Shown here one piece after another: positions 18,558 to 28,192 of a DNA stretch of 64,000 nucleotides (positions are counted from its first letter, which is position 1; each line of letters opens with the position of its first letter). This stretch comes from Burkholderia sp. GAS332. GTDB taxonomy: Bacteria; Pseudomonadota; Gammaproteobacteria; Burkholderiales; Burkholderiaceae. The translations under genes and the position numbers were made by a program. The DNA is taken from positions 434,001 through 498,000 of the forward strand of contig FSRV01000003.1 of the NCBI GenBank assembly GCA_900142905.1, written 5' to 3'. The notes beneath the pieces are model-generated. The model worked only from the letters and a program-made list of their open reading frames with translations. It did not search any database and was not told the DNA's origin.

Positions 18558-18801
18558 TGCGACCTCGTCTGAAAAGAAAGTGGCACTATCCAGCGCCTCT
18601 GTCCGCTAACGACTCGCGATAACACGCTCGCCACCACAGGCGTTGGGCGCATGCCCCATCAATGGGAGAAGTGCTCGCACTCATACCGTCCTTCAATTAG
18701 CTCTGCGACCAAACCGACAAGCAATGTGGCACCGAGCCAAGGCCGGATCTAGTGATCCGTCCTGCTTCTTTGAAAAAATTGAATGGTCCGGCAGCGCCCA
18801 G

Positions 18802-19353
18802 CTAGTCTTCACTGGCATTGTCGCGGGGCTTTGCAAAACCCGACGCTGTCGCCTTGGTCAAGGCTTGTTTCCCCTGCGCCTTTGCGATCGCGTGCGCGGC
18901 CTTAAGCACCGTGTCATACGCAATGCCGGCACTGGAAACCGTCGACCTCAACGCCGTAACGGCAGCCTCAGAACCCGCAGGAGCATTTCTCGCAACACCG
19001 TCGACAAACGCTTGCAGTTTGATGTTGTGATGCTCGAATCGAGTCTCGATTAATTTCAGAAACTCGGCTTGTGTATCAGTCGCAATGCCACGTAGTTGAC
19101 GGTGATACGAAAGCGCTTTCTCCGCGATCGGACGCGCGGCATTGGCTTGATGAACCCATAGTTCGACTGGCGTCTTGCCAGACGTCGCCGCCTGCCAGGC
19201 CTGTTCGCTCTCGGTGAGAGTCGCCTTGATTACTTGCTGATTCAACTCGACGAGTTTTTCAAACCCATGGAATGCTTGCTGCGCCAACGAAAACGCGTCG
19301 GAAACGCTGTCACTTTGCATCCAGCCAAGATGTTCCATCGTCGAAAAGTACAC
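18802..19353 (-). CDS. Phasin-family protein (polyhydroxyalkanoate granule-associated)
   Basis: A 183-aa amphipathic, mostly helical protein with the phasin pattern: FSLAQQAFHGFEKLVELNQQ, WQAATSGKTPVELW, YHRQLRGIATDTQAEFLKLIE, then an Ala/Lys-rich tail. Phasins coat PHA granules and influence granule size and number. The start is GTG 19353, six bases after AAGGAG. It is the only clearly identifiable host-type gene between the two IS91-like elements and could be passenger DNA. Confidence 0.85.
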   Translation of the reverse strand: MYFSTMEHLGWMQSDSVSDAFSLAQQAFHGFEKLVELNQQVIKATLTESEQAWQAATSGKTPVELWVHQANAARPIAEKALSYHRQLRGIATDTQAEFLKLIETRFEHHNIKLQAFVDGVARNAPAGSEAAVTALRSTVSSAGIAYDTVLKAAHAIAKAQGKQALTKATASGFAKPRDNASED

Positions 19354-19819
19354 TGCCCACTCCTTTAGTCATACGTATCAATTCGCTCAAGGCGATGGGC
19401 AGGAAACCTGCCTGCGCCTCAAGCTCGTGGCTGCTCGGGCACTCGCGATATGCGGACCATTGCTTCCGCGATGCAGCATTAGATGAAACATTCTAACTTT
19501 GTTAAATCAGTGGCTGGCGCACTCTTTTCTAAGTAATTACCCTAGTGATGAAGACGGGTTATGCCGGCTTCATTTGTCGGATTCAAGCAGACCACTGACG
19601 GATCAGACGCGAACTCGCGCTGGTGGCGACCGTCTCCTATAGATAGGGATCGCGGCCATACGAACCGAGTCTTCGAAAGACTCTTGATGGCCGACGAACG
19701 AAACCGCTCGCGCGGTAGGGGGCTCCGGCCAGCGCGTGCGGTTCATGGGAGGTCCGCTGCGCGGTTCCGTATGTTGGCGAATGAGGCAACCCGCCTCGTT
19801 CTCCAGCAGGAGCCCAATC
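19354..19819. other. Intergenic region upstream of element B recombinase
   Basis: There is no supported gene. A hairpin of perfect 7-bp arms (GAGTCTT-CGA-AAGACTC, 19667-19683) lies in it. The left boundary of element B must fall here, but I cannot place it: no copy of the element A end sequences is visible. Confidence 0.4.
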
Positions 19820-20695
19820 ATGACCTCCCCACAGGCAAACGCCAGTCCACTGCGCCAGCGCATGATCGACGACATGCACATGCGCCAGTTGTCGCCGAAG
19901 ACACAGGACATCTATCTGCGCATCGTGCGCGAATTCGCCCGGTTTCTCGGGCGCTCACCTGACACGGCCACCGTCGAGGACCTGCGGCGCTACCAGCTGC
20001 ATCTCGTCGATCACGGCACATCGCCCGTGTCGCTCAATCATGCCATCACCGGCCTGAAGTTCTTCTTCGGGGTCACGCTCGACCGGCCTGACCTGATGGT
20101 CAGGATGCACCCCGTGCGCGTGCCCCGCACACTGCCCGTCGTGCTCAGTCCCGATGAAGTGCGCCGCCTCATCGAGGCGGCCGGCAACCTCAAGCACCAG
20201 ACCGCCCTGTCAGTCGCCTACGGCGCAGGACTGCGCGCAAGCGAAGTGGTGGCCCTGAAGGTCGGCGACATCGACAGTCAACGTATGACGCTGCGCATCG
20301 AGCAGGGCAAGGGTCGTCGGGACCGCTACGCCATGCTCTCGCCGGTGCTGCTCGAGCGCCTGCGCGTCTGGTGGCACGTAGCCCGGGCCCAGGGCAGGAT
20401 GCTGGATGGTGGGTGGCTCTTTCCCGGGCTCGATCCCGTGGACGCGCTCAGCACGCGACAGTTGAACCGCGCCATCCATGCCGCCGCGGAGGCCGCACAC
20501 ATCGACAAGCGCGTATCCATGCATACCTTGAGGCACAGTTTTGCGACACATCTGCTCGAACAGAAGGTGGACATCCGCGTGATCCAGGTACTGCTCGGCC
20601 ACGCGAAGCTCGAGAACACCGCGCTCTACGTCCAGGTGGCCACCGACCTGCTGCACGAGGTCACCAGTCCGCTGGACCGCCTGCCCTCCGAGTAA
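19820..20695 (+). CDS. Tyrosine recombinase of IS91-like element B
   Basis: A 291-aa phage-integrase-type recombinase, clearly diverged from that of element A. The start MTSPQANASPLRQRM at 19820 follows AGGAG. Catalytic residues are visible in GAGLRASEVVALKVG (Arg), HTLRHSFATHLLEQ (His-x-x-Arg), LLGHAKLENTALYV (His and Tyr). It precedes a transposase start by 20 bp, the same arrangement as in element A. Confidence 0.9.
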   Translation: MTSPQANASPLRQRMIDDMHMRQLSPKTQDIYLRIVREFARFLGRSPDTATVEDLRRYQLHLVDHGTSPVSLNHAITGLKFFFGVTLDRPDLMVRMHPVRVPRTLPVVLSPDEVRRLIEAAGNLKHQTALSVAYGAGLRASEVVALKVGDIDSQRMTLRIEQGKGRRDRYAMLSPVLLERLRVWWHVARAQGRMLDGGWLFPGLDPVDALSTRQLNRAIHAAAEAAHIDKRVSMHTLRHSFATHLLEQKVDIRVIQVLLGHAKLENTALYVQVATDLLHEVTSPLDRLPSE

Positions 20696-20715
20696 GCTGC
20701 GCGCTGTAGCGCCTC

Positions 20716-20900
20716 ATGCTGGAGGTTGCGGATATCTTCCGCAGCCACGGGCCAGCGTGGCGGGCAACCGCACACCTGAGCCTGGGGCAGCTGAAGGTCA
20801 TGTCGGCCATCGAACAGTGCCGCACCGCGGCGCTGGGCGGGCACGTGCTGCGCTGTTCGGGGTGCGACCACATCGAGGTCGAGTACAACTCCTGCCTTAT
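20716..20900 (+). pseudogene. N-terminal fragment of an IS91-family transposase, interrupted by a RIT element
   Basis: About 60 residues of the zinc-binding start of an IS91 transposase (MLEVADIFRSHGPAW, AIEQCRTAALGGH, LRCSGCD, then YNSC) read from ATG 20716 into the left end of the RIT element, where the frame ends at an unrelated stop (20914-20916). It aligns with residues ~5-62 of the element A transposase but is clearly divergent from it, whereas the C-terminal part on the other side of the RIT (24311-25324) matches element A. The broken gene is therefore chimeric. Confidence 0.85.
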
Positions 20901-20907
20901 GGGAAGT
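20891..20907. repeat. Left inverted end of the RIT element
   Basis: CCTGCCTTATGGGAAGT, an exact reverse complement of 24272-24288. It begins immediately after the Tyr-Asn-Ser codons of the interrupted transposase. Confidence 0.85.
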
Positions 20908-21064
20908 TCTGCCTAACGCGGAGTTGCAGATCAGGTTCGGCGCGAATCCGGCTGGCCGTGTCGGTTTGATGTCTGGCAAGTTGCCATTCAACTCCCCATA
21001 AAATCGCGGCCTGTCCTTGCTATGGTGGTCTTGCTTTCCCTGGCAACCATCATAGGAGGATGTG

Positions 21065-22312
21065 ATGCTAGACACATACCTGGTGGCACCCAAAACCTTG
21101 AAACGCCTGCGCTCCGGGCCCAGCGGAGCCTTCATTGATGACTTTGCTGATGCGCTCGACCGGGACGGATACTCCGCGGCCAGCGCCGTACGTTATCTGC
21201 GAGCCGCCGACCATCTGGGCCGCTTCATGCTGGCGCACGGCGGTACCCTGGCCGATGCGGGTCCACAAACTCCAGAAATCTTCTATCGTCATCTGCCTAC
21301 CTGCACCTGTCCGGAAGCAAAAGGAGGTAAAGCCAACCACCATCTGTATTTCGGTGCCAAGCGCTTTCGCGAATACCTGATTGAGATCGGCGTCTGCCAG
21401 GACAACAAGCCCTCGATTGCCGAGATTCGAGAGCCTGAGATCGTGAGCGGTTTCCGGCGATGGTTGCACACGCACCGAGGCGCGAAAGCGTCAACCATTC
21501 GACTCTACTGTCGTGATGCCGCAGTGATGGTGGAGGTGCTTGGTAGTGACGCGACCCGGTGGGACGCAAAGCACGTGCGCACGTTCCTGTTGAACAGTGC
21601 CTGCAACTGTGGCATCGGTACCGCAGAAAAGCTGGTCACCAGCGCGCGAGCCTTCCTGCGTTATCTCGGTGTTCAGGGTTTATGTCGAGCCGGACTCGAT
21701 CAAGCGGTTCCGGCGTTGGCGCACTGGCGCCTGGCGACACTGCCACGGTGTCTGAGCGCTGACGAAGTTGAGCGTCTGATTGCCGCATGCGATGGCAATT
21801 CACGCGGACGCCTTCGCGATCGCGCGATTGTCCTGTTGCTGGTGCGACTCGGGGTTCGCGCTGGTGACCTGGCGAACCTTCGCATGAGCGATATCGAGTG
21901 GGAAACCGGGACGCTGCGCGTCTCGGGAAAGGGACGCTATGAAGTTCGTCTCCCGCTGCCGCAGGATGCTGGTGAGGCACTTCTGCGGTACATCGAGTCG
22001 CGACCTCGAGTTGCCTGCAGCGACCACGTCTTTGTTCGAAACATCGCCCCCTTCAAGCCGTTTATCTCAGGCGATTGCATATCGTCGGTAGTGAAGCGTG
22101 CACTAAAACGGGCCGGGGTGAGTTCGCCCGCCAAAGGCGCACATCTGCTGCGCCACACAGCGGCGACCGAGATGTTGCGTCATGGGCTTCCCCTCGACCA
22201 GATTGGCCAGGTCCTGAGGCATCGCGGCATCGATACCACGGCCTATTACGCCAAGGTCGACGTCGCGCTGCTCAGGCAAATCGCGCAGCCATGGCCGGAG
22301 GTGATGAAATGA
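21065..22312 (+). CDS. RIT tyrosine recombinase A (first of trio)
   Basis: A 415-aa recombinase, read from ATG 21065 five bases after a perfect AGGAGG; GTG 21062 is an alternative. The long N-terminal arm-binding half contains a CTCPEAKGG cysteine patch, and the core-binding domain lies at ~115-215. The catalytic half shows Arg in LGVRAGDLANL, GKGRYEVRLPL, HLLRHTAATEMLRHG and LRHRGIDTTAYYAKVD with the Tyr nucleophile. The stop overlaps the next start (ATGA). It is expected to act together with the other two recombinases in element mobility. Confidence 0.9.
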   Translation: MLDTYLVAPKTLKRLRSGPSGAFIDDFADALDRDGYSAASAVRYLRAADHLGRFMLAHGGTLADAGPQTPEIFYRHLPTCTCPEAKGGKANHHLYFGAKRFREYLIEIGVCQDNKPSIAEIREPEIVSGFRRWLHTHRGAKASTIRLYCRDAAVMVEVLGSDATRWDAKHVRTFLLNSACNCGIGTAEKLVTSARAFLRYLGVQGLCRAGLDQAVPALAHWRLATLPRCLSADEVERLIAACDGNSRGRLRDRAIVLLLVRLGVRAGDLANLRMSDIEWETGTLRVSGKGRYEVRLPLPQDAGEALLRYIESRPRVACSDHVFVRNIAPFKPFISGDCISSVVKRALKRAGVSSPAKGAHLLRHTAATEMLRHGLPLDQIGQVLRHRGIDTTAYYAKVDVALLRQIAQPWPEVMK

Positions 22313-23217
22313 TGCCGGCCGTGGAGTCCTATCTTGCCGCGCGGCGTGCCGCCGGCTTCAAATTACTGAACGCAGACTATCTGTTGCGCAGCTTCGCGTG
22401 CTTTGCCGTCAAGCGCGGTGAAGCGCACGTTCGCGCGCAAACCGCAATCGACTGGGCCGCCGAGGCTGCGTCGGTGGCCCAGCGTGACGCGAGGCTAAAG
22501 ACCGTGTGTCGGTTCGCCCGGTATCTGCGTACCGAAGATCAAACCCATGAGCTGCCGCCCGCCCGGTACTTTGGCTACCGAAAGACACGCCGTGTCCCGT
22601 TCATCTACTCGCGCGCCGACATCGAGCGCCTGGTCAACGCAGCCTTGCAATCGGGTCCTCGCGATACGTTGCAACCACAGACGTATGCGACATTAATCGC
22701 CCTGCTGTCCGCCACCGGCATGCGGATCTCTGAGGCCCTGAACCTGCGGCGTGCCGACATTACCCCCGAAGGATTACTCATACGAAAGAGCAAATTCCAG
22801 AAGAGCCGTCTGGTTCCACTGCACGAGACGGCGGCGGAGGGTTTGCAGAGGTACTTGACCCTGCGGCGGCGGGCCCGTCCGGGTGACGACCATGTGTTCG
22901 TTGATGACGATGGGCGCCCGCTCAGATATACGGTCGCTTATTGGATGTTCCAGAAGCTGCTGAAGATCGCCGGCATCGGCACCACCCACAACGGTCACCG
23001 TCCCCGCCTACATGAGCTCAGGCACACGTTCGCCGTCAGGGCACTGGAGGTGAGCCCGGAAGGGCGGGACCGTGTTGGGCGGCACATGCTGGCCCTTGCG
23101 ACCTACATGGGTCACGTCAACATCAACGCCACCTATTGGTATCTGGAGGCAACTCCCGAGCTTCTGCATGACATTGCTGTTGCCGCAGAAGGGTTTCTCA
23201 CTGGAGAACAGAAATGA
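22309..23217 (+). CDS. RIT tyrosine recombinase B (second of trio)
   Basis: A 302-aa recombinase starting MMPAVESYLAARRAAGFK at the ATGA junction with recombinase A. The catalytic set is Arg in ATGMRISEALNL, Lys in RKSKFQKSRLVPL, HELRHTFAVRAL and YMGHVNINATYWYLE. It is shorter than A because it lacks the cysteine-bearing N-terminal extension. The ATGA overlap with recombinase C suggests coupled translation at fixed ratio. Confidence 0.9.
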   Translation: MMPAVESYLAARRAAGFKLLNADYLLRSFACFAVKRGEAHVRAQTAIDWAAEAASVAQRDARLKTVCRFARYLRTEDQTHELPPARYFGYRKTRRVPFIYSRADIERLVNAALQSGPRDTLQPQTYATLIALLSATGMRISEALNLRRADITPEGLLIRKSKFQKSRLVPLHETAAEGLQRYLTLRRRARPGDDHVFVDDDGRPLRYTVAYWMFQKLLKIAGIGTTHNGHRPRLHELRHTFAVRALEVSPEGRDRVGRHMLALATYMGHVNINATYWYLEATPELLHDIAVAAEGFLTGEQK

Positions 23218-24203
23218 TCCCGATCGCGCCGCACATTGTGGCATTTCTTCGTCAAAACCTTGCTCATGAGAGAGGCGCTAGCCAACACACCTGCGACTCC
23301 TATGCTTGCACCTTCCAGCTCCTGTTCGAGTTTGCCGCCGGGAGACTCAGGATGACGCCGTCGTCGCTAGCGCTGGAGCAGCTCGATGCGAGACTGATCA
23401 GCGACTTCCTGGAATATCTGGAAGATACGCGCCAGAACTCGCCCGGGACTCGCAATGTCCGGTTGGCTGCAATCAGGTCCTTCTTCCACTTCCTTGAGTA
23501 TCGCGAGCCCGCGATACTCGAACAGGCGCGACGAATCCTGGGCATTCCCTACAAGAAAACTGATTCACGGTTAGTGCCGTATCTGGGCGAGGAAGAGGTT
23601 CAGGCCCTGCTCGATGCGCCCGATCCGTCAACGCGCGAGGGGATCCGGGACCGGGCGATGCTGCATCTGGCCATCTGCGCTGGACTGCGTGTATCGGAAC
23701 TGACGGGTTTGCAAGCCGCCGACGTTGTGTTCCCGTCGATGAGCATCCGTGTTCACGGCAAGGGTCGGCGGGAGCGCGCATTGCCCCTGTGGAAAACGAC
23801 TGCTAATGCATTGCGTGCCTGGATAGCGGTACGGGGAGCTGTTGCAGTACCGGAATTGTTCGTCAATGCTCGCGGTGAAGCAATGAGTCGCTGGGGTTTC
23901 GCGTATATCCTTAAATGCCATGCTGAGACAGCTCGTCATACGTGTCCCTCGCTATCGAAGAAGCAGGTATCACCACATGTATTGAGGCATACCTGCGCAA
24001 TGATAGTACTACGAAGCACTCAGGATATCCGGAAAGTGTCCTTATGGCTCGGGCATAGCGATCTGGCGACCACTGAAATCTACACTCGCGCTGACCCAAC
24101 TGAGAAGCTCGAAGCCCTCAATGCGATCGTCCCACCACATTTGCGCAGGGGTTCGTTTCGGCCGTCCGACAAGGTAATCGCCATGCTCAGGGCCAAGCTT
24201 TAA
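23214..24203 (+). CDS. RIT tyrosine recombinase C (third of trio)
   Basis: A 329-aa recombinase starting MIPIAPHIVAFLRQNL. Catalytic residues are visible in CAGLRVSELTGL (Arg), VHGKGRRERALPL (Lys), HVLRHTCAMIVLRS (His-x-x-Arg), WLGHSDLATTEIYTRAD (His and Tyr). It ends 68 bp before the right inverted end of the element. All three recombinases keep an intact catalytic set, so the element may still be active. Confidence 0.9.
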   Translation: MIPIAPHIVAFLRQNLAHERGASQHTCDSYACTFQLLFEFAAGRLRMTPSSLALEQLDARLISDFLEYLEDTRQNSPGTRNVRLAAIRSFFHFLEYREPAILEQARRILGIPYKKTDSRLVPYLGEEEVQALLDAPDPSTREGIRDRAMLHLAICAGLRVSELTGLQAADVVFPSMSIRVHGKGRRERALPLWKTTANALRAWIAVRGAVAVPELFVNARGEAMSRWGFAYILKCHAETARHTCPSLSKKQVSPHVLRHTCAMIVLRSTQDIRKVSLWLGHSDLATTEIYTRADPTEKLEALNAIVPPHLRRGSFRPSDKVIAMLRAKL

Positions 24204-24271
24204 TGGAGAGTTAAACGGGCGCGTAGTCCGCTCCGCGCTCGCTCCGAGACATCTTCTCCCCATATGGAACC

Positions 24272-24288
24272 ACTTCCCATAAGGCAGG
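24272..24288. repeat. Right inverted end of the RIT element
   Basis: ACTTCCCATAAGGCAGG, an exact reverse complement of 20891-20907. Its last six bases are also the first six of a 32-bp palindrome that fills the junction with the transposase remnant. Confidence 0.85.
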
Positions 24289-24314
24289 TAACGGAGTGCA
24301 CTCCGTTACCTGCC
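24283..24314. repeat. 32-bp perfect palindrome at the RIT right junction
   Basis: Two exact reverse-complement halves of 16 bp meet at the centre GTGCAC (24296-24301); the half-site is GGCAGGTAACGGAGTG. It is not part of the intact transposase gene of element A, so it was introduced with the RIT insertion or is part of its end structure. It resembles a recombinase core site in symmetry. Confidence 0.9.
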
Positions 24315-25324
24315 GGCATCGCGCCTGCCCGAAGTGCCAGTCGCTCGCCCGTGCGCAATGGCTCGAACGTCGGCGCGCGGAACTCCTCTCATCGGTCGAG
24401 TACTTCCATGTCGTCTTCACGCTTCCCGAACCCATCGCCGCGCTCGCCTTGCAGAACAGGAAGACGCTCTACGATCTGCTGTTTCGCGCCAGCGCCGAGA
24501 CGCTGCACACGATCGCCGCCGATCCGAAGCACCTGGGTGCCGAGATCGGCTTCATCACAATCCTGCATACGTGGGGGCAGAATCTGCTGCATCATCCCCA
24601 TGTGCATTGCGTTGTGCCAGGCGGTGGCATCGCCCCGGACGGCGAGCGCTGGATCGCCTGCCGTCCTGGCTTCTTCCTGCCCGTGCGGGTGCTCTCACGG
24701 CTCTTTCGCCGATTGTTTCTCGAACAGCTGCGCCGCGCGTTTGACGCCGGCGCGCTGCGCTTCCATGGCCAGCTTGAGCCGTTGCGTGACCCGCGAGCGT
24801 TCGCCGCCTGGCTCGCGCCCGCGGGTCACGCGGATTGGGTCGTCTACGCGAAACCACCGTTTGGTGGCGCCGAACACGTGCTCGACTACCTGGGCCGCTA
24901 CACCCATCGCGTCGCCATCTCCAATAACCGGCTGCTTGCCTTCGACGAGCGCACCGTGCAGTTCCGCTGGAAGGACTACCGGCACGAGGCCAGGCAAAGG
25001 ACCATGACGCTCGCGGCCGAAGAGTTCATTCGCCGCTTCCTGCTGCATGTGCTGCCCGGGGGCTTCAAGCGCATCCGCAGCTACGGATGGATGGCCAACT
25101 GCCACCGGTCTGACAGGCTCGCTACCTGCCGGCAACTGCTCGGCGTCGAGGCTCCCGCCGCTGCGTCAGCCGAGCCCAGCGAAGACTACCGTGACCGCTA
25201 CCAGCGACTGACCGGTAGGTCGCTGCGCGACTGCCCCGTGTGCGGCACGGGCCACATGCTCCGCATTGAAAGTATGCCCGGTAGCCTCCCACGAGCCCCG
25301 CCAGGTTCCGTTCATGCGCACTAG
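24311..25324 (+). pseudogene. C-terminal part of an IS91-family transposase (element A type)
   Basis: From the CRHRACPKC zinc-finger codons to the stop, this segment translates identically to the element A transposase (inverted). The HUH motif HVH and catalytic Tyr region are intact, but the N-terminal ~60 residues are missing because of the RIT element upstream. An accidental ATG in the palindrome (24296) would give a 342-aa product without the first zinc-finger cysteines, probably inactive. Confidence 0.9.
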
Positions 25325-25686
25325 TTGCCAATGCACCTGTTTCTGGACACGTTTGCCTATCCCGCCGAGGCAAGCGCGGCTGCACTCGTACCTTCGATTC
25401 GTCGCAGCACCCGAATGGCACAAAACGTTAAAGCCTTTGCCCCGCGGGTCACTACACTCGTGCGTCTCTCGCCACACAGGCGTCACGCGATTGTGTCGAG
25501 CACAGGTGCGATAACCCACCACGAGCCTCGCAAATTACCGCGGCAGTCATTCAATGCCCATAGCGGTCACCGTCTGCGGAGCGGTTTAGCGCAAACGGTT
25601 TTTTAGTTACCGACCGCGGACTGATCTCAATCGGCCTAGTCATGCGTCTGTAGCCGCGATCGCTAACGAAAAAACGCTCTGCATTA
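24311..25686 (+). repeat. 1376-bp inverted copy of 14776-16151
   Basis: Matches the reverse complement of 14776-16151, covering the transposase C-terminal part, its 3' non-coding DNA and one 93-bp end unit. Matching stops exactly at 24310/16152 on one side and about 25688 on the other. Homologous recombination between the two copies would invert the ~8.2 kb between them. Confidence 0.85.
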
Positions 25687-25922
25687 TCTTAATGGACCGG
25701 CCAGCAAGCGCATTTGTAACCCGGACCTCACCTCCTATGAACTCATCGCCGGGTTCGTGAACGGCCGCTGTCGGGATGGTGCGACCGCCTCGTGTCGACC
25801 CCACAACCGCCCTTCAGTCTGATACCCACGAACGGCCGTAGCTCAGCCTTCTCGGGACGCTCCGTTCTATTCGCAATTGCAGCCGCACGGCGATTTCCGG
25901 CGCTACAAGAACGGTGGGGAAA

Positions 25923-26411
25923 TCAAACTACATCTCGTTCGAAACTGCCAAAGGCTGCTCGCTCAAGCGGATCCCATTTGAAGGTCTGTCCTACAGTGAT
26001 GCGTTTTCCGTTCGAGAGGGTTGATAGAAACAATCCATACCCCGCGCACACGAACTCATCAGCGAGACTCATGATCGGGTCCGAGTAGTGAAACTGGTGC
26101 ACGTTCCATTTCACTTGCTCGCGGGAAAAATCTGTTTTGTGCAGCGCACACAAGTGTGCAAGGAGCAACTTGTGATGACCAAATTCCATGTGTTCAAACA
26201 GGAGGCCGCTCTTTTTGTGATACAAAAATGGACCGGCTGCACCCGACTGCACATCGTCCAATGCGTCCGAAAGCTGCTCCGCATATCCAAAGCGGGCGTG
26301 CCTCCAGAGATAGCGGTGCAAACCTTCCGCTACGGCCGGTTGCGGCACTTCCGTAAAGACTGACAGAAGCAGACGCGTAAGCTCCGGGGCGTCGCCAACC
26401 TGGTATCGCAT
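25923..26411 (-). CDS. Hypothetical protein (162 aa)
   Basis: A soluble protein with no recognised family, starting MRYQVGDAPELTRLLLS after AAGAAGA. Aromatic and histidine-rich segments (HRYLWRHARFGYAEQL, EHMEFGHHKLLLAHL, WNVHQFHYSD) suggest a folded domain. It lies between the right edge of element B (236 bp of unassigned DNA) and the chemotaxis receptor. The first 50 residues read as a helical stretch; the C-terminus is GQTFKWDPLERAAFGSF. Confidence 0.5.
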   Translation of the reverse strand: MRYQVGDAPELTRLLLSVFTEVPQPAVAEGLHRYLWRHARFGYAEQLSDALDDVQSGAAGPFLYHKKSGLLFEHMEFGHHKLLLAHLCALHKTDFSREQVKWNVHQFHYSDPIMSLADEFVCAGYGLFLSTLSNGKRITVGQTFKWDPLERAAFGSFERDVV

Positions 26412-26626
26412 GTGATCTTCTTGGACGGTTGCGTCTAGCCCTCAGTCTAGGCTAGGAAGACGATTCCTGTTCAAAACGCGCTAAGCGTCATGCAGCTCAC
26501 CCGATGCATGCGCAATCAGTTGCGGCAGTCGACAGGAGCAACTTCAAGGCGGTCATCGTTTGCGCCGATGGTGCAGTGCCGCTAGCGGCTCCTCGTGCGA
26601 GCGGCCCGGCAAACACGACGCCCTTA

Positions 26627-28192
26627 CTATTGCTCTGCCACAGCGCAAACACGAAATGCCGCGACTGCATTCTCAAGCTTGCACGCCTGTTCTTCAAGCG
26701 ACGCGGCTGCCGCGGCCGCCTGCTCGACGAGCGCCGCGTTCTGCTGCGTCACCTTATCCATCTGGGCAATTGCTTGATTGATTTGCCCAATACCCATTGA
26801 TTGCTGATCCGACGCCACGCTAATTTCGTTCACGATCTCGGTCACATGCCTCACGGCCCGCACAACGTCGCTCATCGTGCCACCGGCTCGGGCGACAAGT
26901 TCGCTGCCGCTTTTCACACTGCCCACCGCATCGCCGATCAGCGCCTTGATCTCGCGCGCGGCCGTCGCGGAGCGCTGCGCGAGACTTCTCACCCCGCCTG
27001 CGACGACCGCAAATCCCCGTCCTCCGTCGCCCGCCCGCGCGGCTTCCACCGCAGCGTTCAACGCGAGGAGGTTAGTCTGAAATGCAATGCTCTCTATCAC
27101 GGCAATGATGTCGACGATCTGCTCGGAGATTGCGGCAATGCCCCCCATCATCTCGACCACCTGATTCACCACCAGCCCACCATGTCCTGCAATATTGGAC
27201 GCCTGAACTGCGAATGCGTTTGCCTGTCGCGCGTTCTCGGCGTTCTGTCTAACTGTCGCAGTCAACTGCTCCATGCTGGCGGCCGTCTGTTCAAGCGAAG
27301 CGGCCTGTTGTTCGGTGCGTGCGGACAGATCATTGTTGCCATCCGCGATTTCGCGGATGCCACGGCTGATCGCGTCGGTGCTGCCACGTACCTGCCCAAC
27401 GGTGTTGACGAGACCGCCCTGCATGCTGCGCAGCGCGGTGGCCAGCCGCCCCATCTCATTGCGGCTACCGGTCGCGATCCGGCTGGTCAGGTCGCCCGAT
27501 GCAATCTTCTCGAAATGCTGGATGGTGATGTCGACCGGCCGCACGATCGCCGAAGCGAGCGCGACACGCGCGAACAGGCCGAGCAGCACAACGCCGCCGC
27601 CGAGCATGACAAATACCCACAGCCCAACCTCGAATCGCCTGGCAGACACTTCGTACCGCTGGCTTTCACGCTCGGCGTGAAACGTCTCGAGTGCAGCACT
27701 GGCATTTCGATAGTCCGCGTACCGGGCGTCTGCTGTTTGCTCCTGAATCAGGTGATAGGTCGGAAAATCGCGCTGCTCAAGCGCAGCAATCTGCCGCACG
27801 ATGACGTCGGTCACGAGCGCTTCATGCTTTCGCCTCAATGCATCGGACAGCGTCCGCTCGGCGCCTGCTGTCGGTTGTCGTGCCAAAACCGTCGTCACCA
27901 GCAGCCGGCTATCCTCGAGCAGCTTGCCAGCGTTCGCGATTGCAGGCGCGGGATTGTCGCCGAGGCGCCCAAGCGTTTCCGCCTGGCTGAGTGCAAGCCG
28001 TGCCTGCAGCAAGCACTCGACGCTGGCTTTGAGGTCGATCAGTACGACCGTGTCCTTGCTGTACATCTCTTCGAGATCGGCGTCGCGGCGATGGACGCCG
28101 ACCACGGCAGCCAGAATCGCGATAAGCAGCGCCAGCGTGTAGCTCGCGATCGTGACGCTCAGCCCAGTGCGGATAGTGATGTTCTTGAACAT
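26627..28192 (-). CDS. Methyl-accepting chemotaxis protein
   Basis: A 521-aa receptor. [18 protein letters not shown] begins the first transmembrane helix (~8-32). A periplasmic four-helix-type sensor follows (~33-185), then a second helix ([20 protein letters not shown]), HAMP (~210-265), and the signalling domain with [14 protein letters not shown] and the tip [20 protein letters not shown]. The canonical VVASEVR at the tip reads VVAGGVR. There is no CheR-binding pentapeptide at the C-terminus. The start at 28192 is chosen by the typical N-terminus; the ribosome site is weak. It may sense a substrate of the neighbouring porin and catabolic cluster (inference). Confidence 0.9.
   Translation of the reverse strand: MFKNITIRTGLSVTIASYTLALLIAILAAVVGVHRRDADLEEMYSKDTVVLIDLKASVECLLQARLALSQAETLGRLGDNPAPAIANAGKLLEDSRLLVTTVLARQPTAGAERTLSDALRRKHEALVTDVIVRQIAALEQRDFPTYHLIQEQTADARYADYRNASAALETFHAERESQRYEVSARRFEVGLWVFVMLGGGVVLLGLFARVALASAIVRPVDITIQHFEKIASGDLTSRIATGSRNEMGRLATALRSMQGGLVNTVGQVRGSTDAISRGIREIADGNNDLSARTEQQAASLEQTAASMEQLTATVRQNAENARQANAFAVQASNIAGHGGLVVNQVVEMMGGIAAISEQIVDIIAVIESIAFQTNLLALNAAVEAARAGDGGRGFAVVAGGVRSLAQRSATAAREIKALIGDAVGSVKSGSELVARAGGTMSDVVRAVRHVTEIVNEISVASDQQSMGIGQINQAIAQMDKVTQQNAALVEQAAAAAASLEEQACKLENAVAAFRVCAVAEQ

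Larger units (their letters stand above)
20891..24288 (+). mobile_element. RIT element (recombinase in trio), ~3.4 kb
   Basis: Three consecutive tyrosine-recombinase genes with 4-bp overlaps lie between perfect 17-bp inverted ends, CCTGCCTTATGGGAAGT at 20891-20907 and its reverse complement at 24272-24288. The first six bases also match target sequence, so the element's own repeat may be the inner 11-12 bp (TTATGGGAAGT). It sits in the zinc-finger codons of an IS91 transposase. Three adjacent recombinases of ~416, 302 and 329 aa match the published RIT layout. Confidence 0.9.
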
